DNA of 64,000 bases, taken from contig NZ_FMUX01000003.1 of NCBI RefSeq assembly GCF_900101345.1, forward strand, positions 338,092 to 402,091. Direction: 5' to 3'. Shown piece by piece: positions 27,575-36,316 of this stretch. Source of the stretch: Desulfoluna spongiiphila (lineage in GTDB: Bacteria > Desulfobacterota > Desulfobacteria > Desulfobacterales > Desulfolunaceae). Position 1 is the first letter of the stretch, and each line of letters opens with the position of its first letter. Made by a program: the position numbers and the translations under genes. The notes under the pieces were generated by a model that saw only the letters and a program-made list of their open reading frames with translations, was not told the DNA's origin and made no database searches.

Positions 27575-28108
27575 TTATCTCTTGCGTCGATAGTGGGTTT
27601 GCACCATGGCCTCCAGATGGACATCCGTCCGCACATGCTTAAAAGCCATAGCCATAGGAAGGTCACCGAACAGAGGGGTTCCGCCCCCGAGCAACACGGG
27701 AACCGTGGTAAGCACCATCTCATCGATGAGATCGTCTTTCAGGAACTCCTGGACGGTCTTGCCGCCGTCGATATAAAGGGTCCGATGCCCCGTGCGATGC
27801 AGGGCCTCTACAATCTCCGAAGGGGACCCGCCGATCAGTTCGGCCTTCCCCTCGAACCCGTGGGGCAACGACGGCAGAGAGTGGCTCAGGACATAAACGG
27901 GCTTGCTGTACGGCCAGTCGCACTCAAAACCGCAAACCGCCTCAAAGGTCTTGCGCCCCATGACGATGGCGTCGATGCGGTCCATAAAGTCCGCCCACCC
28001 GAAATCAAGGTTGTCCGGGTTGGGCACAGACTGAAGCCAGTCCAGCCCGCCGTCTCTGTCCGCAATATAGCCGTCCAGGCTGATTCCTAAGTACACAATG
28101 GTTGACAT
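27575..28108 (-). CDS. Dihydrofolate reductase-like protein (RibD C-terminal domain family)
   Basis: A 177-residue protein of the DHFR/RibD-C superfamily. It begins IVYLGISLDGYIADRDGGLDWL and contains AIVMGRKTFEAV, TLYIDGGKTVQEFL and VPVLLGGGTPLF. These stand-alone proteins bind NADPH, but most have no proven substrate. They are distinct from true FolA. The start at 28108 has a strong GGAGGC ribosome site; a longer frame to 28258 reads repeat-like sequence. It is not obviously linked to its neighbours. Confidence 0.88.
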   Translation of the reverse strand: MSTIVYLGISLDGYIADRDGGLDWLQSVPNPDNLDFGWADFMDRIDAIVMGRKTFEAVCGFECDWPYSKPVYVLSHSLPSLPHGFEGKAELIGGSPSEIVEALHRTGHRTLYIDGGKTVQEFLKDDLIDEMVLTTVPVLLGGGTPLFGDLPMAMAFKHVRTDVHLEAMVQTHYRRKR

Positions 28109-28331
28109 GATTGCCTCCGATAACACGTGAATGGTTGCCGGCTGCGCCCAGCCTGAAACCGGGGGCACCGGGTCGTATAAAGATGAATACAGGGGACTTG
28201 CTCTGGTGACGTGGTGTCTGAGTAGACAAGGCAGGTGGGGGGGGGCAGAAACGACCATAGAAAAACACTAAAGAATACGGGACTCTGCATGCCAGCCCCT
28301 GGCTGGCCAGGGACCCTGTTTTCTGAAAAAT
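28109..28331. other. Non-coding stretch upstream of the DHFR-like gene
   Basis: No gene seen. On the minus strand it would hold the promoter of the DHFR-like gene, but no convincing hexamer pair was found. Confidence 0.35.
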
Positions 28332-28383
28332 CCTGTTTGGAAACCGTTTCAAAAGGTTGGCCCCCGGCAGGGCCGCCGGAGGC
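28332..28383 (+). repeat. Palindrome/right-end module of the dispersed repeat
   Basis: Reads CCTGTTTGGAAACC, then an imperfect AAAGG-type palindrome, then GGCCCCCGGCAGGGCC and GCCGCCGGAGGC. The double-hairpin left half is missing. It lies 31 bases beyond the stop of the M99 peptidase gene. Confidence 0.85.
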
Positions 28384-28414
28384 AATGCAAGAGCCTTTTT
28401 TTTTAAATCATTTT

Positions 28415-29821
28415 TTACACGCCGCTGGCGTTTAAGCGGTCCGTCCCTTCGTCGAGCCCTCCGACAAGTTCCCCGCTGTGCTCCTCAAGGCCTCTGCTAT
28501 CCTCTCTGGCTACGGCATCCCCTGAAAAATTCATCAGGACCATCCCTGAAAATTTCTCCTGGTTGTAGAATTCAACCCTGTAGAGCATGCCCGCCTTGTC
28601 CACGGAAAAGCGCCGCTGGATGTTGTGCTGGGAGATGGGGATTCCGGATTCGTTCTGGACATTCTTTTGCGTAAAGCCAATGACGTTGACCCTCAGGCCC
28701 GAGATCGGATGGACCTTGAACACATCCCGCACAGGGACGATGTCCCCGAAGTTCACCTGCCTGCTCACCCCGTCCACGGTCATCTCCACGGAATCAATGG
28801 AGGTGTCGTACTCAAAATACTCCGGGTGCAGCCAGGTGACCCGCCTGTTCCCGTAATAAATCCGATACCCCTTGCCGGTGTCGATGGCCGCCATAAGGGG
28901 GTTGCTCGGCGAGAACTCCATGGGATCCTCTTTTTTCAAGGGGATGTACCGCAGGTTGTTCCGTGCATTTTTAACGTCAAGGACAATGCGCTTGTCGTTC
29001 AGGGCAAAACTCACGTTGTCGTTGATGGCGTGTTTCACACCGCTGGAGGTCAGCTCAAAGCGCCTTTCGAAGGTGATATCGAGATCTTTGAGAAAGGACT
29101 CGATGGCGCGTATGTGGTAGTACGCCCGCTCATGGGTGGGCAGGGACTTGCTGGCCTCGATGCCGAAGGCGGGTTTGTTGTTCAAGATGGTAAAGTAGGT
29201 CAGGGTCTTTGCCATCTCAACATTGCCCTCACGCGTTCGGGTGTTCATGAAGGAGTAGGTGTGGGAAGGGTCGAGAAGGGCGTTGTTGACCTCTTTTACC
29301 GTGCGGGTCGCCAGCTCCGCCAGGTTGCCGAACCGAACGCCGGAAAGGGCCCCCTGGTCCGCGATGATGCACTGCCCCCAGCGGTTGGGGTTGCGCAGCT
29401 TGTCGACATAGGTGTCACGGTAAAACCCGCTCCCGTCGTGCAGGTTCAGGACCAGGTCCACCTCGTCGTTTAAGATAAGGTCTTTTATCTTTAAAATGGT
29501 TTCGTATTCCGGGTCGCTTTTCTTTATGTCGGCAAATTTCCGGTTCAGGTCCCCGTACACCCCCCTGGAGCGCTTGATGATGCTGAGAAAATTAAGGTTG
29601 GGAACAACCCAGACATTCCCGGACGTGATCTTGTAGTGGGTGGTGATAATGGAGGCCGCGTTGAATCCCCCGGGCTCGTCCCCCTGGATGCCCCCCACGA
29701 TGAGAACCGTATTGCCCGGGACGCCGGACGTCATCTTGTGAACGGAAAAATCCAGAGACGACGCACAGGCCACCGACGTTGACAGGATTGCAAAAGCAGA
29801 TAGCACGATGAATCTCAGCAT
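28415..29821 (-). CDS. M14/M99 (Csd4-like) peptidoglycan carboxypeptidase
   Basis: A 468-residue secreted metallopeptidase with signal peptide LRFIVLSAFAILSTSVACA. The metal site reads GGIQGDEPGGF, with Gln where M14 carboxypeptidases have His. This Q-x-x-E variant is the mark of family M99, typified by Helicobacter Csd4, which trims uncrosslinked peptide stems and sets helical cell shape. NLHDGSGF supplies the second histidine. The start at 29821 is 2 bases after the upstream gene, so the two are coupled; a longer start at 29848 would overlap it. The last about 30 residues have no family resemblance. Confidence 0.85.
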   Translation of the reverse strand: MLRFIVLSAFAILSTSVACASSLDFSVHKMTSGVPGNTVLIVGGIQGDEPGGFNAASIITTHYKITSGNVWVVPNLNFLSIIKRSRGVYGDLNRKFADIKKSDPEYETILKIKDLILNDEVDLVLNLHDGSGFYRDTYVDKLRNPNRWGQCIIADQGALSGVRFGNLAELATRTVKEVNNALLDPSHTYSFMNTRTREGNVEMAKTLTYFTILNNKPAFGIEASKSLPTHERAYYHIRAIESFLKDLDITFERRFELTSSGVKHAINDNVSFALNDKRIVLDVKNARNNLRYIPLKKEDPMEFSPSNPLMAAIDTGKGYRIYYGNRRVTWLHPEYFEYDTSIDSVEMTVDGVSRQVNFGDIVPVRDVFKVHPISGLRVNVIGFTQKNVQNESGIPISQHNIQRRFSVDKAGMLYRVEFYNQEKFSGMVLMNFSGDAVAREDSRGLEEHSGELVGGLDEGTDRLNASGV

Positions 29822-29823
29822 GG

Positions 29824-30669
29824 TTACAACTTTACCTTGATATGCCATGGTTCAAAACGGACCCCGAGAAAGTTCCCTTTGCTGTACCGGAGTTTGATGT
29901 AGCCCAGGTCTTCGAGTTTTTTGTAAATGGGGGTATCTGTAAACTTTTCGGTAAAGTTCGACACCCCGAAGCCGACCTGGCCGACGTCAAAATCACCGAC
30001 GCCGTGGAAGGAGTAGCCCGGCGGGGCCAGGGAACGCGATGCCAGGGAGAGATTGCCGTCGTTGCTGTGCGCTTTGTTCAAAAAGAGCATGAACTGCTTG
30101 GTGACGCTTCGCAGGCCCGAGGTGAGGATGACGTTCTCGCCGATGTCTTTTTTGATTTTCTTGTACATCTCAAGGGGAAGCCCCTTGTAAAGGTAGTTTC
30201 CCGTGTAGGGAATCTTGATGGCCTTGGGCTCATCGATGGTATCGGTAAGATTTTTCAAGGGCTTGTCACCCATAAACCCGTAGAGAAGGCTGTCCTCGTA
30301 AAAAATCATCTCCAAAAAGGCCAGCTCTTCCTTGGTAAACGGCCCCACGCTGCTGTAGGCCTTGCCTGTTTTTATGGCGGCGTCGAAGCTCAACAGCGCA
30401 AAGTGCCCGTGTCCCACGATGCGTTGAATGCGTTTCAGGCGACTCAAGGAACTTTTAAGGATCAGTTTCTGGTCTGCACCGAGGAAGATGTCTTCGGTGT
30501 GCTTTTCATCAAAATTCTCAATCTTATTCAGGTAATCCTTGATGTACCGATCATCGATGGGTTGCACCTCATCTTTGAACACAGACATCCACGCAGCATG
30601 AACCGGAGACGGAATCATCGACCCAAGGGTACCTGCGGCAGCAAGCCTTAAAAAATCTCTTCTGTTCAT
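29824..30669 (-). CDS. Tat-exported M15-type D,D-carboxypeptidase-like protein
   Basis: A 281-residue protein with a twin-arginine signal (NRRDFLRLAAAGTL). The C-terminal domain is M15/VanY-like: TSGLRSVTKQ near 195, the zinc site SFHGVGDFD (His...Asp) near 225, and EPWHIK near the C-terminus (Glu...His). It probably removes the terminal D-alanine from peptidoglycan stems. The M99 gene follows 2 bases later and would act next on the trimmed stem. The ATG at 30669 gives the normal Tat leader; a GTG two codons upstream is also in frame. The ribosome site is poor. Confidence 0.82.
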   Translation of the reverse strand: MNRRDFLRLAAAGTLGSMIPSPVHAAWMSVFKDEVQPIDDRYIKDYLNKIENFDEKHTEDIFLGADQKLILKSSLSRLKRIQRIVGHGHFALLSFDAAIKTGKAYSSVGPFTKEELAFLEMIFYEDSLLYGFMGDKPLKNLTDTIDEPKAIKIPYTGNYLYKGLPLEMYKKIKKDIGENVILTSGLRSVTKQFMLFLNKAHSNDGNLSLASRSLAPPGYSFHGVGDFDVGQVGFGVSNFTEKFTDTPIYKKLEDLGYIKLRYSKGNFLGVRFEPWHIKVKL

Positions 30670-31109
30670 AATCACCAGAAAAATAAAACGTTAATATAAC
30701 TGTCGAGTTGCCATGTCGTTGCCCCCCTCACAGCCTGAATCGACAGTGTATAATTGCGTATCAACCTACCATAACACGTCACCCGGATCAAACCTGTGGA
30801 GAGAAAATGCAGTCACAATTTACGGCCGTATACAATGCTCAATTTAAAAAAATAGGCCGGAGTCCCACACCGTGATTCCCCTTCAGTTTTTCCCGCTCAC
30901 ACACGGATCCTTCTTTTCCGTTTCGGGCAAGGCCCCTGCCCCGGGAAGCAGGTCCTCCTGTCTTCCCCCTGTCATAAACCTGTGATATGACCCTTCTGAG
31001 ATAGAAGCCCGGGGCCGCATTTCCGATGCCCGGAGGGCTCTCCTTTCGCCCAGTGCCCGATACAACCACATGATTTACAACACCTTAAGCACCACCAGGG
31101 AGTCACGAT
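30670..31109. other. Divergent intergenic region between M15 and rlpA
   Basis: No gene seen. AT-rich segments at 30682-30705 and 30745-30775 could carry the M15 promoter on the minus strand, but no hexamer pair is convincing. No repeat of the dispersed family occurs here. Confidence 0.35.
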
Positions 31110-31826
31110 ATGAATCGCACCGGACACGCCGTTTACCCCCTGCTCCTTGCAGCGCTTCTCCTTTTCACCTCGGCATGTGCCACAAAGCAGTCCTCGCCAC
31201 CCGCCCGGCCTGCCAACGCCCCCCGCCCTTACAAAGTCCTGGGCAAATGGTACCAGCCCCTGGCCACGTCCGAGGGCTACGATGAGGTGGGCATTGCCTC
31301 CTGGTACGGCCCCAAATTTCACGGCAAGCCCACGGCAAGCGGTGAAACCTATGACATGCACGCCATGACCGCCGCCCACAAGACCCTTCCCCTGGGAACC
31401 CGTGTCAGGGTGAAACACCTGGGGAACGGCAAAGAGGTGACCCTTAAAATAAACGATCGAGGCCCCTTCGTGGGCAAACGCATCATCGACCTCTCCAACA
31501 AGGCGGCCCATGCCATCGGCATGGTGGGCACCGGCACGGCCAAGGTGCGTGTCACGGCCCTCAAGGGCCCGAAAACAGCTGCGACCACCCTCACCCGGGG
31601 AGATTTCGGGGTCCAGGTCGGGGCCTTCGGCGACCGGAGCAATGCGGAAAGCTACGCAGCCAGGCTTTCCGACCGGTATGCCAACCTTCCCGTAAAAGCC
31701 GTCCAGGGCTCCGACGGGCTCAACCGGGTGGTGGTGGGACGCCTCCTCAACCGGGAAGCCGCCGTGGACCTGAAGCTCCGATTAATGGAAGACGGCTTCA
31801 CCCACGCTTTTATCCTCTCCCTATAG
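31110..31826 (+). CDS. rlpA: RlpA septal lytic transglycosylase lipoprotein
   Basis: A 238-residue lipoprotein with lipobox LFTSAC (Cys23). A double-psi beta-barrel domain follows (residues 60-150; GIASWYGPKFHGKPTASGETYDMHAMTAAHKTLPLG, NDRGPF, IDLSNKAA, shown in parts). A C-terminal SPOR domain (165-238) begins FGVQVGAF. RlpA cleaves glycan strands stripped of stem peptides and localises to the septum through SPOR. AGGGAG precedes the start. It forms an operon with gmhB (9 bases on) and recD2 (12 bases on). It is also divergent from the two carboxypeptidase genes, so peptidoglycan functions cluster here. Confidence 0.95.
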   Translation: MNRTGHAVYPLLLAALLLFTSACATKQSSPPARPANAPRPYKVLGKWYQPLATSEGYDEVGIASWYGPKFHGKPTASGETYDMHAMTAAHKTLPLGTRVRVKHLGNGKEVTLKINDRGPFVGKRIIDLSNKAAHAIGMVGTGTAKVRVTALKGPKTAATTLTRGDFGVQVGAFGDRSNAESYAARLSDRYANLPVKAVQGSDGLNRVVVGRLLNREAAVDLKLRLMEDGFTHAFILSL

Positions 31827-31835
31827 GACGGACTC

Positions 31836-32396
31836 ATGCCCATCACCACTGTGTTCATCGACCGCGACGGAGTCATCAACCGGGACTCTCCCGATTACAT
31901 AAAAACCGTCGACGAATTCCATTTCCTGCCCGACAGCCCGGAAGCCTTTGCTCTCCTGAAGGCCCGGGGACTCTCGGCCATGGTCATCACCAACCAGTCC
32001 ATCATCGGACGGGGATGGGTGACCCCGGAGACCCTGTCCGCCATCTTCAAAAAGATGACTAAAGGCATCGAAAAGGCCGGGGGCTCGGTGGACGACATCT
32101 TCTTCTGCCCCCACACCCCGGACGACGGCTGCCCCTGCCGGAAGCCCAAGCCCGGCCTCATCATGGAGGCGTGCCGGACCCACGACATCAACCCGACCAC
32201 CTCGGTGATGATCGGGGACAGTGCCAAGGACGTCCTCTGCGGCAAAGCCGCCGGGTGCGCCGCCACCGTGCTGGTGCGCAGCGGCAACGCGGAGAAAGCC
32301 CTGGCCGACCTCGCCGCCGCAGGCCAGCATCCCGACCATGTGGCTGATACCCTCTTTGACGCGGTTCGCTGGGTCATCGACACCCTGATCTCCTAG
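31836..32396 (+). CDS. gmhB: D-glycero-manno-heptose 1,7-bisphosphate phosphatase
   Basis: A 186-residue HAD-superfamily phosphatase. Motif I is FIDRDGVIN, motif II VITNQS, the zinc loop CPHTPDDGCPC, motif III RKPKPG, and motif IV MIGDSAKD. GmhB removes the 7-phosphate during ADP-heptose synthesis for LPS core. This implies a Gram-negative outer membrane. Other heptose genes are not in the window. Middle gene of the rlpA-gmhB-recD2 set. Confidence 0.93.
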   Translation: MPITTVFIDRDGVINRDSPDYIKTVDEFHFLPDSPEAFALLKARGLSAMVITNQSIIGRGWVTPETLSAIFKKMTKGIEKAGGSVDDIFFCPHTPDDGCPCRKPKPGLIMEACRTHDINPTTSVMIGDSAKDVLCGKAAGCAATVLVRSGNAEKALADLAAAGQHPDHVADTLFDAVRWVIDTLIS

Positions 32397-32408
32397 CAAG
32401 GCAAGGCC

Positions 32409-34586
32409 ATGAACACCATCACCCTGTCCGGACGCATCAAGCGCATCCGATACCGAAACGAGGAAAACAGCTACACCATCGCCGATCTCATCACCGACGA
32501 CACCGGGGTCACCATCACGGTGGTGGGGACCCTTGCGGGCATCGACCTGGAGGACCGGCTGCGCCTTTCAGGCACCTGGGAAAAACACCAGCGCTTCGGC
32601 GACCAGTTCCGCATCACCGAATACGAGCTGATTTTTCCTGAAACCGGCGAAGAGATCCGAACCTACCTCAAACGCCTCGGGGTCAAAGGCCTTTCATCCC
32701 CAAAAATCAGAACCCTTGTGGAGCGCTTCGGCAGCGACACCTTAAGCGTCATCGAAACCTGCCCGGAAAAGATCACCGGCTTAAAGGGATTCGGCAAAAA
32801 AACCATGGAGAACCTGCGTGAGGCCCTGACCCGCCAGATGGAGGTCAAGCGGCTCATCGCCTTTTTAAAGGAACACGGCATCCCCGTCTCCCACTGCGCC
32901 CCCATCCACAAGCACTACGGCACAAAGGCCACCGAGTGCATCAGTTCCAATCCCTTTACTCTACTCTTCGACATAAACGGCATGGACTTTAACACCGTGG
33001 ACCATGCGGCCCTCTCCCTGGGCATTGCCGAAGACGACCCCAGAAGGGTCCGGGCCTGCCTTCTCTTTGTGCTGGAACAGTTTGCCTCCGACGGCCATGT
33101 CTTTGCCCCGGCCGGCAGCCTCATCACCCGCTGCATGGAGCAGCACCACATGGAACACGAGCCCCTGGCCTCGGCCCTTGAAGAGCTCAAGGCCAAAGGC
33201 CGGGTTGTCTCCGAGACCCTTGAGCGGGACGGAGAGACCGTCCAGGCCGTCTACCCCACGGAGCTCTTCCGGGCCGAAGAGGGCATCGCCCGGCGCCTTG
33301 CCATGATGCTCTCCATGCCCGAAGAGGCCCCTGATATCACCCGGGAAGAGATCCTTGAAACGGTCCTTGCCAGGCTTGCCATCAAGCTCTCCGACGAACA
33401 GCTCGTCACCTTGGAGGAGATCCTCTGCCACCGGGTGGCCGTCATCACCGGGGGACCGGGCACGGGGAAAACCACCCTGGTCCGCTCCATCGCCGCCCTG
33501 TGCGACCACCTGAACCATGAGACCGTCATGGCCGCCCCCACGGGACGGGCCGCCCGGCGCATCACCGAGGTCACCGACAAAAAGGCCTCCACCCTGCACA
33601 AGCTCCTGAAATTCGATTTCAACTCCGGTGCCTTTGAGCACAACCGGGACAAGCCCCTTTCCGGCGACGTCTTCATCATCGATGAGGTCTCCATGGTGGA
33701 TACCCTTTTGATGCACCGGTTCCTGGACGCCGTTCCCGTTGAGGCCACCGTGGTCTTTGTGGGGGATATCTTCCAGCTCCCCTCGGTGGGGCCGGGCAAC
33801 GTCCTTTCAGACCTCATCGGCTCCGGGTGCCTCAAGACCTACGCCCTTACCCGCATCTTCCGGCAGGCCCAGGAGAGCCCCATCGTCATGAACGCCCACC
33901 GGGTCCGCACCGGGGAGTTCCCGGACCTTCACCCGGAAGAGAAAGAGGGCCCCTCGGAATTTTACTTCATTGAAACCGGCGACCCGGTGAAGGTGATGCA
34001 GCGGGTGGTGGAGCTCTGCGCGACACGGATCCCGGCCACGTACGGCTACACCCCTTTGGAGGAGATCCAGGTGCTGACCCCCATGCACAAAGGGGACGTG
34101 GGGACCATCAGCTTAAACGTCGCCCTCCAGCAGGCCTTGAACGAAAAAGGCGACGCCCTCCAGTCCCTGGGACGCACCTTTCGCGAGGGCGACAAGGTGA
34201 TGCACCTGAAAAACAACTACGAAAAAGAGGTCTTCAACGGGGATATCGGGATCATCAGTAAGGTGGATAAAAAAGAGAAAACCCTGTCGGTGAACTACGA
34301 GGGGAGGAAGGTGGCCTATGAAACCGAGGAGCTGGACGAGCTGACCCTGGCCTATGCCATCAGCGTCCATAAATCACAGGGGTCGGAGTACCCGGCGGTG
34401 GTGATGCCCGTCACCACCCAGCATTACCCGCTCCTGCAGAGGAACCTTCTGTACACGGCCATGACCCGGGGCAAAGAGCTGGTGATCCTCATCGGCACAC
34501 GGCGGGCCGTGGAGATCGCCCTGTCCAACAACCGGCCCAACATGCGGTGCTCCCACCTCGACCGGCGGCTGGCCGAGATGGCGTAA
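32409..34586 (+). CDS. recD2: RecD2-type ATP-dependent DNA helicase
   Basis: A 725-residue superfamily 1B 5'-3' helicase. The long N-terminal region (residues 1-330) has an OB-like start (LSGRIKRIRYRNEENSYTIADL) and helix-hairpin-helix segments (KGLSSPKIRTLVERFG, ITGLKGFGKKT). This marks RecD2 rather than RecBCD RecD. Walker A is GGPGTGKTT near 350, motif II FIIDEVSMVD near 420. The C-terminal UvrD-like motif includes LAYAISVHKSQGSEYP and LLYTAMTRGKEL. RecD2 is found in bacteria lacking RecBC. It acts in replication-fork processing and damage tolerance. Confidence 0.96.
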   Translation: MNTITLSGRIKRIRYRNEENSYTIADLITDDTGVTITVVGTLAGIDLEDRLRLSGTWEKHQRFGDQFRITEYELIFPETGEEIRTYLKRLGVKGLSSPKIRTLVERFGSDTLSVIETCPEKITGLKGFGKKTMENLREALTRQMEVKRLIAFLKEHGIPVSHCAPIHKHYGTKATECISSNPFTLLFDINGMDFNTVDHAALSLGIAEDDPRRVRACLLFVLEQFASDGHVFAPAGSLITRCMEQHHMEHEPLASALEELKAKGRVVSETLERDGETVQAVYPTELFRAEEGIARRLAMMLSMPEEAPDITREEILETVLARLAIKLSDEQLVTLEEILCHRVAVITGGPGTGKTTLVRSIAALCDHLNHETVMAAPTGRAARRITEVTDKKASTLHKLLKFDFNSGAFEHNRDKPLSGDVFIIDEVSMVDTLLMHRFLDAVPVEATVVFVGDIFQLPSVGPGNVLSDLIGSGCLKTYALTRIFRQAQESPIVMNAHRVRTGEFPDLHPEEKEGPSEFYFIETGDPVKVMQRVVELCATRIPATYGYTPLEEIQVLTPMHKGDVGTISLNVALQQALNEKGDALQSLGRTFREGDKVMHLKNNYEKEVFNGDIGIISKVDKKEKTLSVNYEGRKVAYETEELDELTLAYAISVHKSQGSEYPAVVMPVTTQHYPLLQRNLLYTAMTRGKELVILIGTRRAVEIALSNNRPNMRCSHLDRRLAEMA

Positions 34587-34607
34587 TGTCATCTGGAAAG
34601 GTACGCG

Positions 34608-35036
34608 TTAGGCGTCTTCGGTGCCCTTTTTGGAAGGAAGGGGAACCTTGAACAGGGGGACCCCCTCTTTTTCGAGGACTTTTTCCTCTTCAGGGGAACT
34701 CACGCCCCGGATGTTCCGGGGTTCGGAAACACCGTAGTGGATCTTCAGGGCCTCCTTGGCAAAATTGGCCCCCACGTCGTCGAAATTCTGTTCCATGAAT
34801 TCCACGATCTTGGCGCTGACATCCCCCACGGCCAGACCGCTGCTCTGCCGGGGGCCCGCCGGGGTGGTTACCGCCTTGGGGATGGCAAAGGTGCTGGGGA
34901 CGATAAACACGCTGCTGTTATCACAAAAGGGACAAGTGACCAGCCCCTGTTTCTGCTGATCGTCAAAGGCTGTCTTGTCGTCGAACCACCCTTCAAAGGT
35001 ATGTCCGTTGGCACACTGCAGGTCAAAGGCTATCAT
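34608..35036 (-). CDS. DUF1178 family protein
   Basis: A 142-residue cytoplasmic protein. The N-terminus is a zinc-ribbon-like segment (MIAFDLQCANGHTFEGWF ... CPFCDNSS). The middle is low complexity, and the C-terminal motif EALKIHYGVSEPRNIRG is characteristic of DUF1178. The function is not known. It is convergent with recD2. A GGTGATAT ribosome site precedes 35036. Confidence 0.9.
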   Translation of the reverse strand: MIAFDLQCANGHTFEGWFDDKTAFDDQQKQGLVTCPFCDNSSVFIVPSTFAIPKAVTTPAGPRQSSGLAVGDVSAKIVEFMEQNFDDVGANFAKEALKIHYGVSEPRNIRGVSSPEEEKVLEKEGVPLFKVPLPSKKGTEDA

Positions 35037-35545
35037 ATATCACCGGTATCGATGGGATCGCATGGTATCAAAAAGAGTTCTGGCGGAATCTGCCCGCCAT
35101 GGAAAGGGTATACATACCATACTTGAACCATGGGTAAACAGTGATTTTTTCCTTCCAATGGGACGGTGAGTTTGTATATGGTAAACCATCCCGACGGGTG
35201 GGTTCACCCCCGCCCTGGCGACCATGAGTCATCGACATGGGAGATAACGTACTATTTTATTGAGATGTCCATTTGGACCGATTCAACGGTTCATCAGGGA
35301 AACGGAAAAGACGAACCGGACACACAACCCCGGGGCCATGGCCCCATGCCACGGATCACCGCCACGGCGGCCGACAGGCATGTCCGTACACGCTCACTTT
35401 TCCGGGCCCCTTTAACTTGAAAAACACCGGAACGCCTATCCGAACCATGAACCCGAGAAGCGATTCGACATCGGTTCCCGAAAGCCCCGTTCCAATGACC
35501 CTCACGTGCTCTTGATCCAGGGGGCCCAACGCGCAGGAGTTAAAC
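35037..35545. other. Non-coding stretch between DUF1178 and the SH3-domain gene
   Basis: No open frame with protein character. The segment 35040-35200 is AT-richer with several ATACCAT-like words, fitting promoters for the divergent neighbours, but no clear pair of hexamers. No member of the dispersed repeat is present. Confidence 0.4.
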
Positions 35546-36178
35546 ATGAAAATCAAAGCTCTCGTAACAGCTTGTCTGCTCTTTTCTGCGGCCCAGGCCG
35601 CAGCCGAGACTCTGTACATCACCGACCGTATCAACGCCACCTTTCGAGGGGGCCCGGGAACCCAATTCAGTATCCTGAGGGGCCTTCCCTCGGGCACGGC
35701 CGTGAAGGTCATTGAGCAGGGAGACAAGTGGACCCGTGTCACCGTGGACGGAGACGTCGAAGGCTGGGTGCTGACCCAGTGGCTGGTGCCCACCCCCACC
35801 AAAGGAGTGCTCCTTGATAAACTCCAGGTCAAGCACGACCGGGTCCTCAAGGCTCGCACCGAGCTGAAAGGGCAACTGGCGGAGCTGAAAAAAGAGAACA
35901 GCGACCTCAAGACAAGCCTGGCCGAAACCAAAAAACTCGCCGCCGAATCCGGCCAGTCATACCAGCAGCTGAAAAAGAAATCCGGCAACTTTCTGCAGCT
36001 GGAAGAGGACTACAAGGAGACCAAGAACCAGCTGGCCAATCTCTCCAAAAAGGCGGACATCTTAAACGACCGCCTGGCCAAGAAGAACATGATCTGGTTC
36101 CTGGCAGGGGCCGGGGTCCTGCTGGTGGGTTTTATCATCGGCTCCAGCTCCCGGAAAAAGAGAAGCTCGTATTATTAA
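35546..36178 (+). CDS. TIGR04211-type SH3 domain protein
   Basis: A 210-residue envelope protein. Signal peptide KALVTACLLFSAAQAAA, then a bacterial SH3 domain (residues 22-85; YITDRINATFRGGPGTQF ... GWVLTQWL). A coiled coil rich in K, E and L (90-180) follows, then one C-terminal membrane helix (MIWFLAGAGVLLVGFIIGSS) with a basic tail. This layout is the TIGR04211/YgiM pattern. Probably anchored in the inner membrane with the SH3 domain in the periplasm. AGGAG precedes the start. An untailed GCCCCTG/CAGGGGC hairpin follows at 36217-36239. Confidence 0.9.
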   Translation: MKIKALVTACLLFSAAQAAAETLYITDRINATFRGGPGTQFSILRGLPSGTAVKVIEQGDKWTRVTVDGDVEGWVLTQWLVPTPTKGVLLDKLQVKHDRVLKARTELKGQLAELKKENSDLKTSLAETKKLAAESGQSYQQLKKKSGNFLQLEEDYKETKNQLANLSKKADILNDRLAKKNMIWFLAGAGVLLVGFIIGSSSRKKRSSYY

Positions 36179-36316
36179 AGGACGCGTCCTGCCCGGGGCC
36201 CGGCAAACGAAAAGATCGCCCCTGGAGGTTTCAGGGGCAACAGGCCCGAACACAGGCATCCGCGCCAGGATATTACGCATCGCACTGCGCCATGATTTAT
36301 TCGTTCCGAGGCCTTT

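Noticed and set aside
36217..36239. Terminator after the SH3-domain gene
   Set aside because: The GCCCCTG/CAGGGGC hairpin is good, but no T-run follows on either strand.
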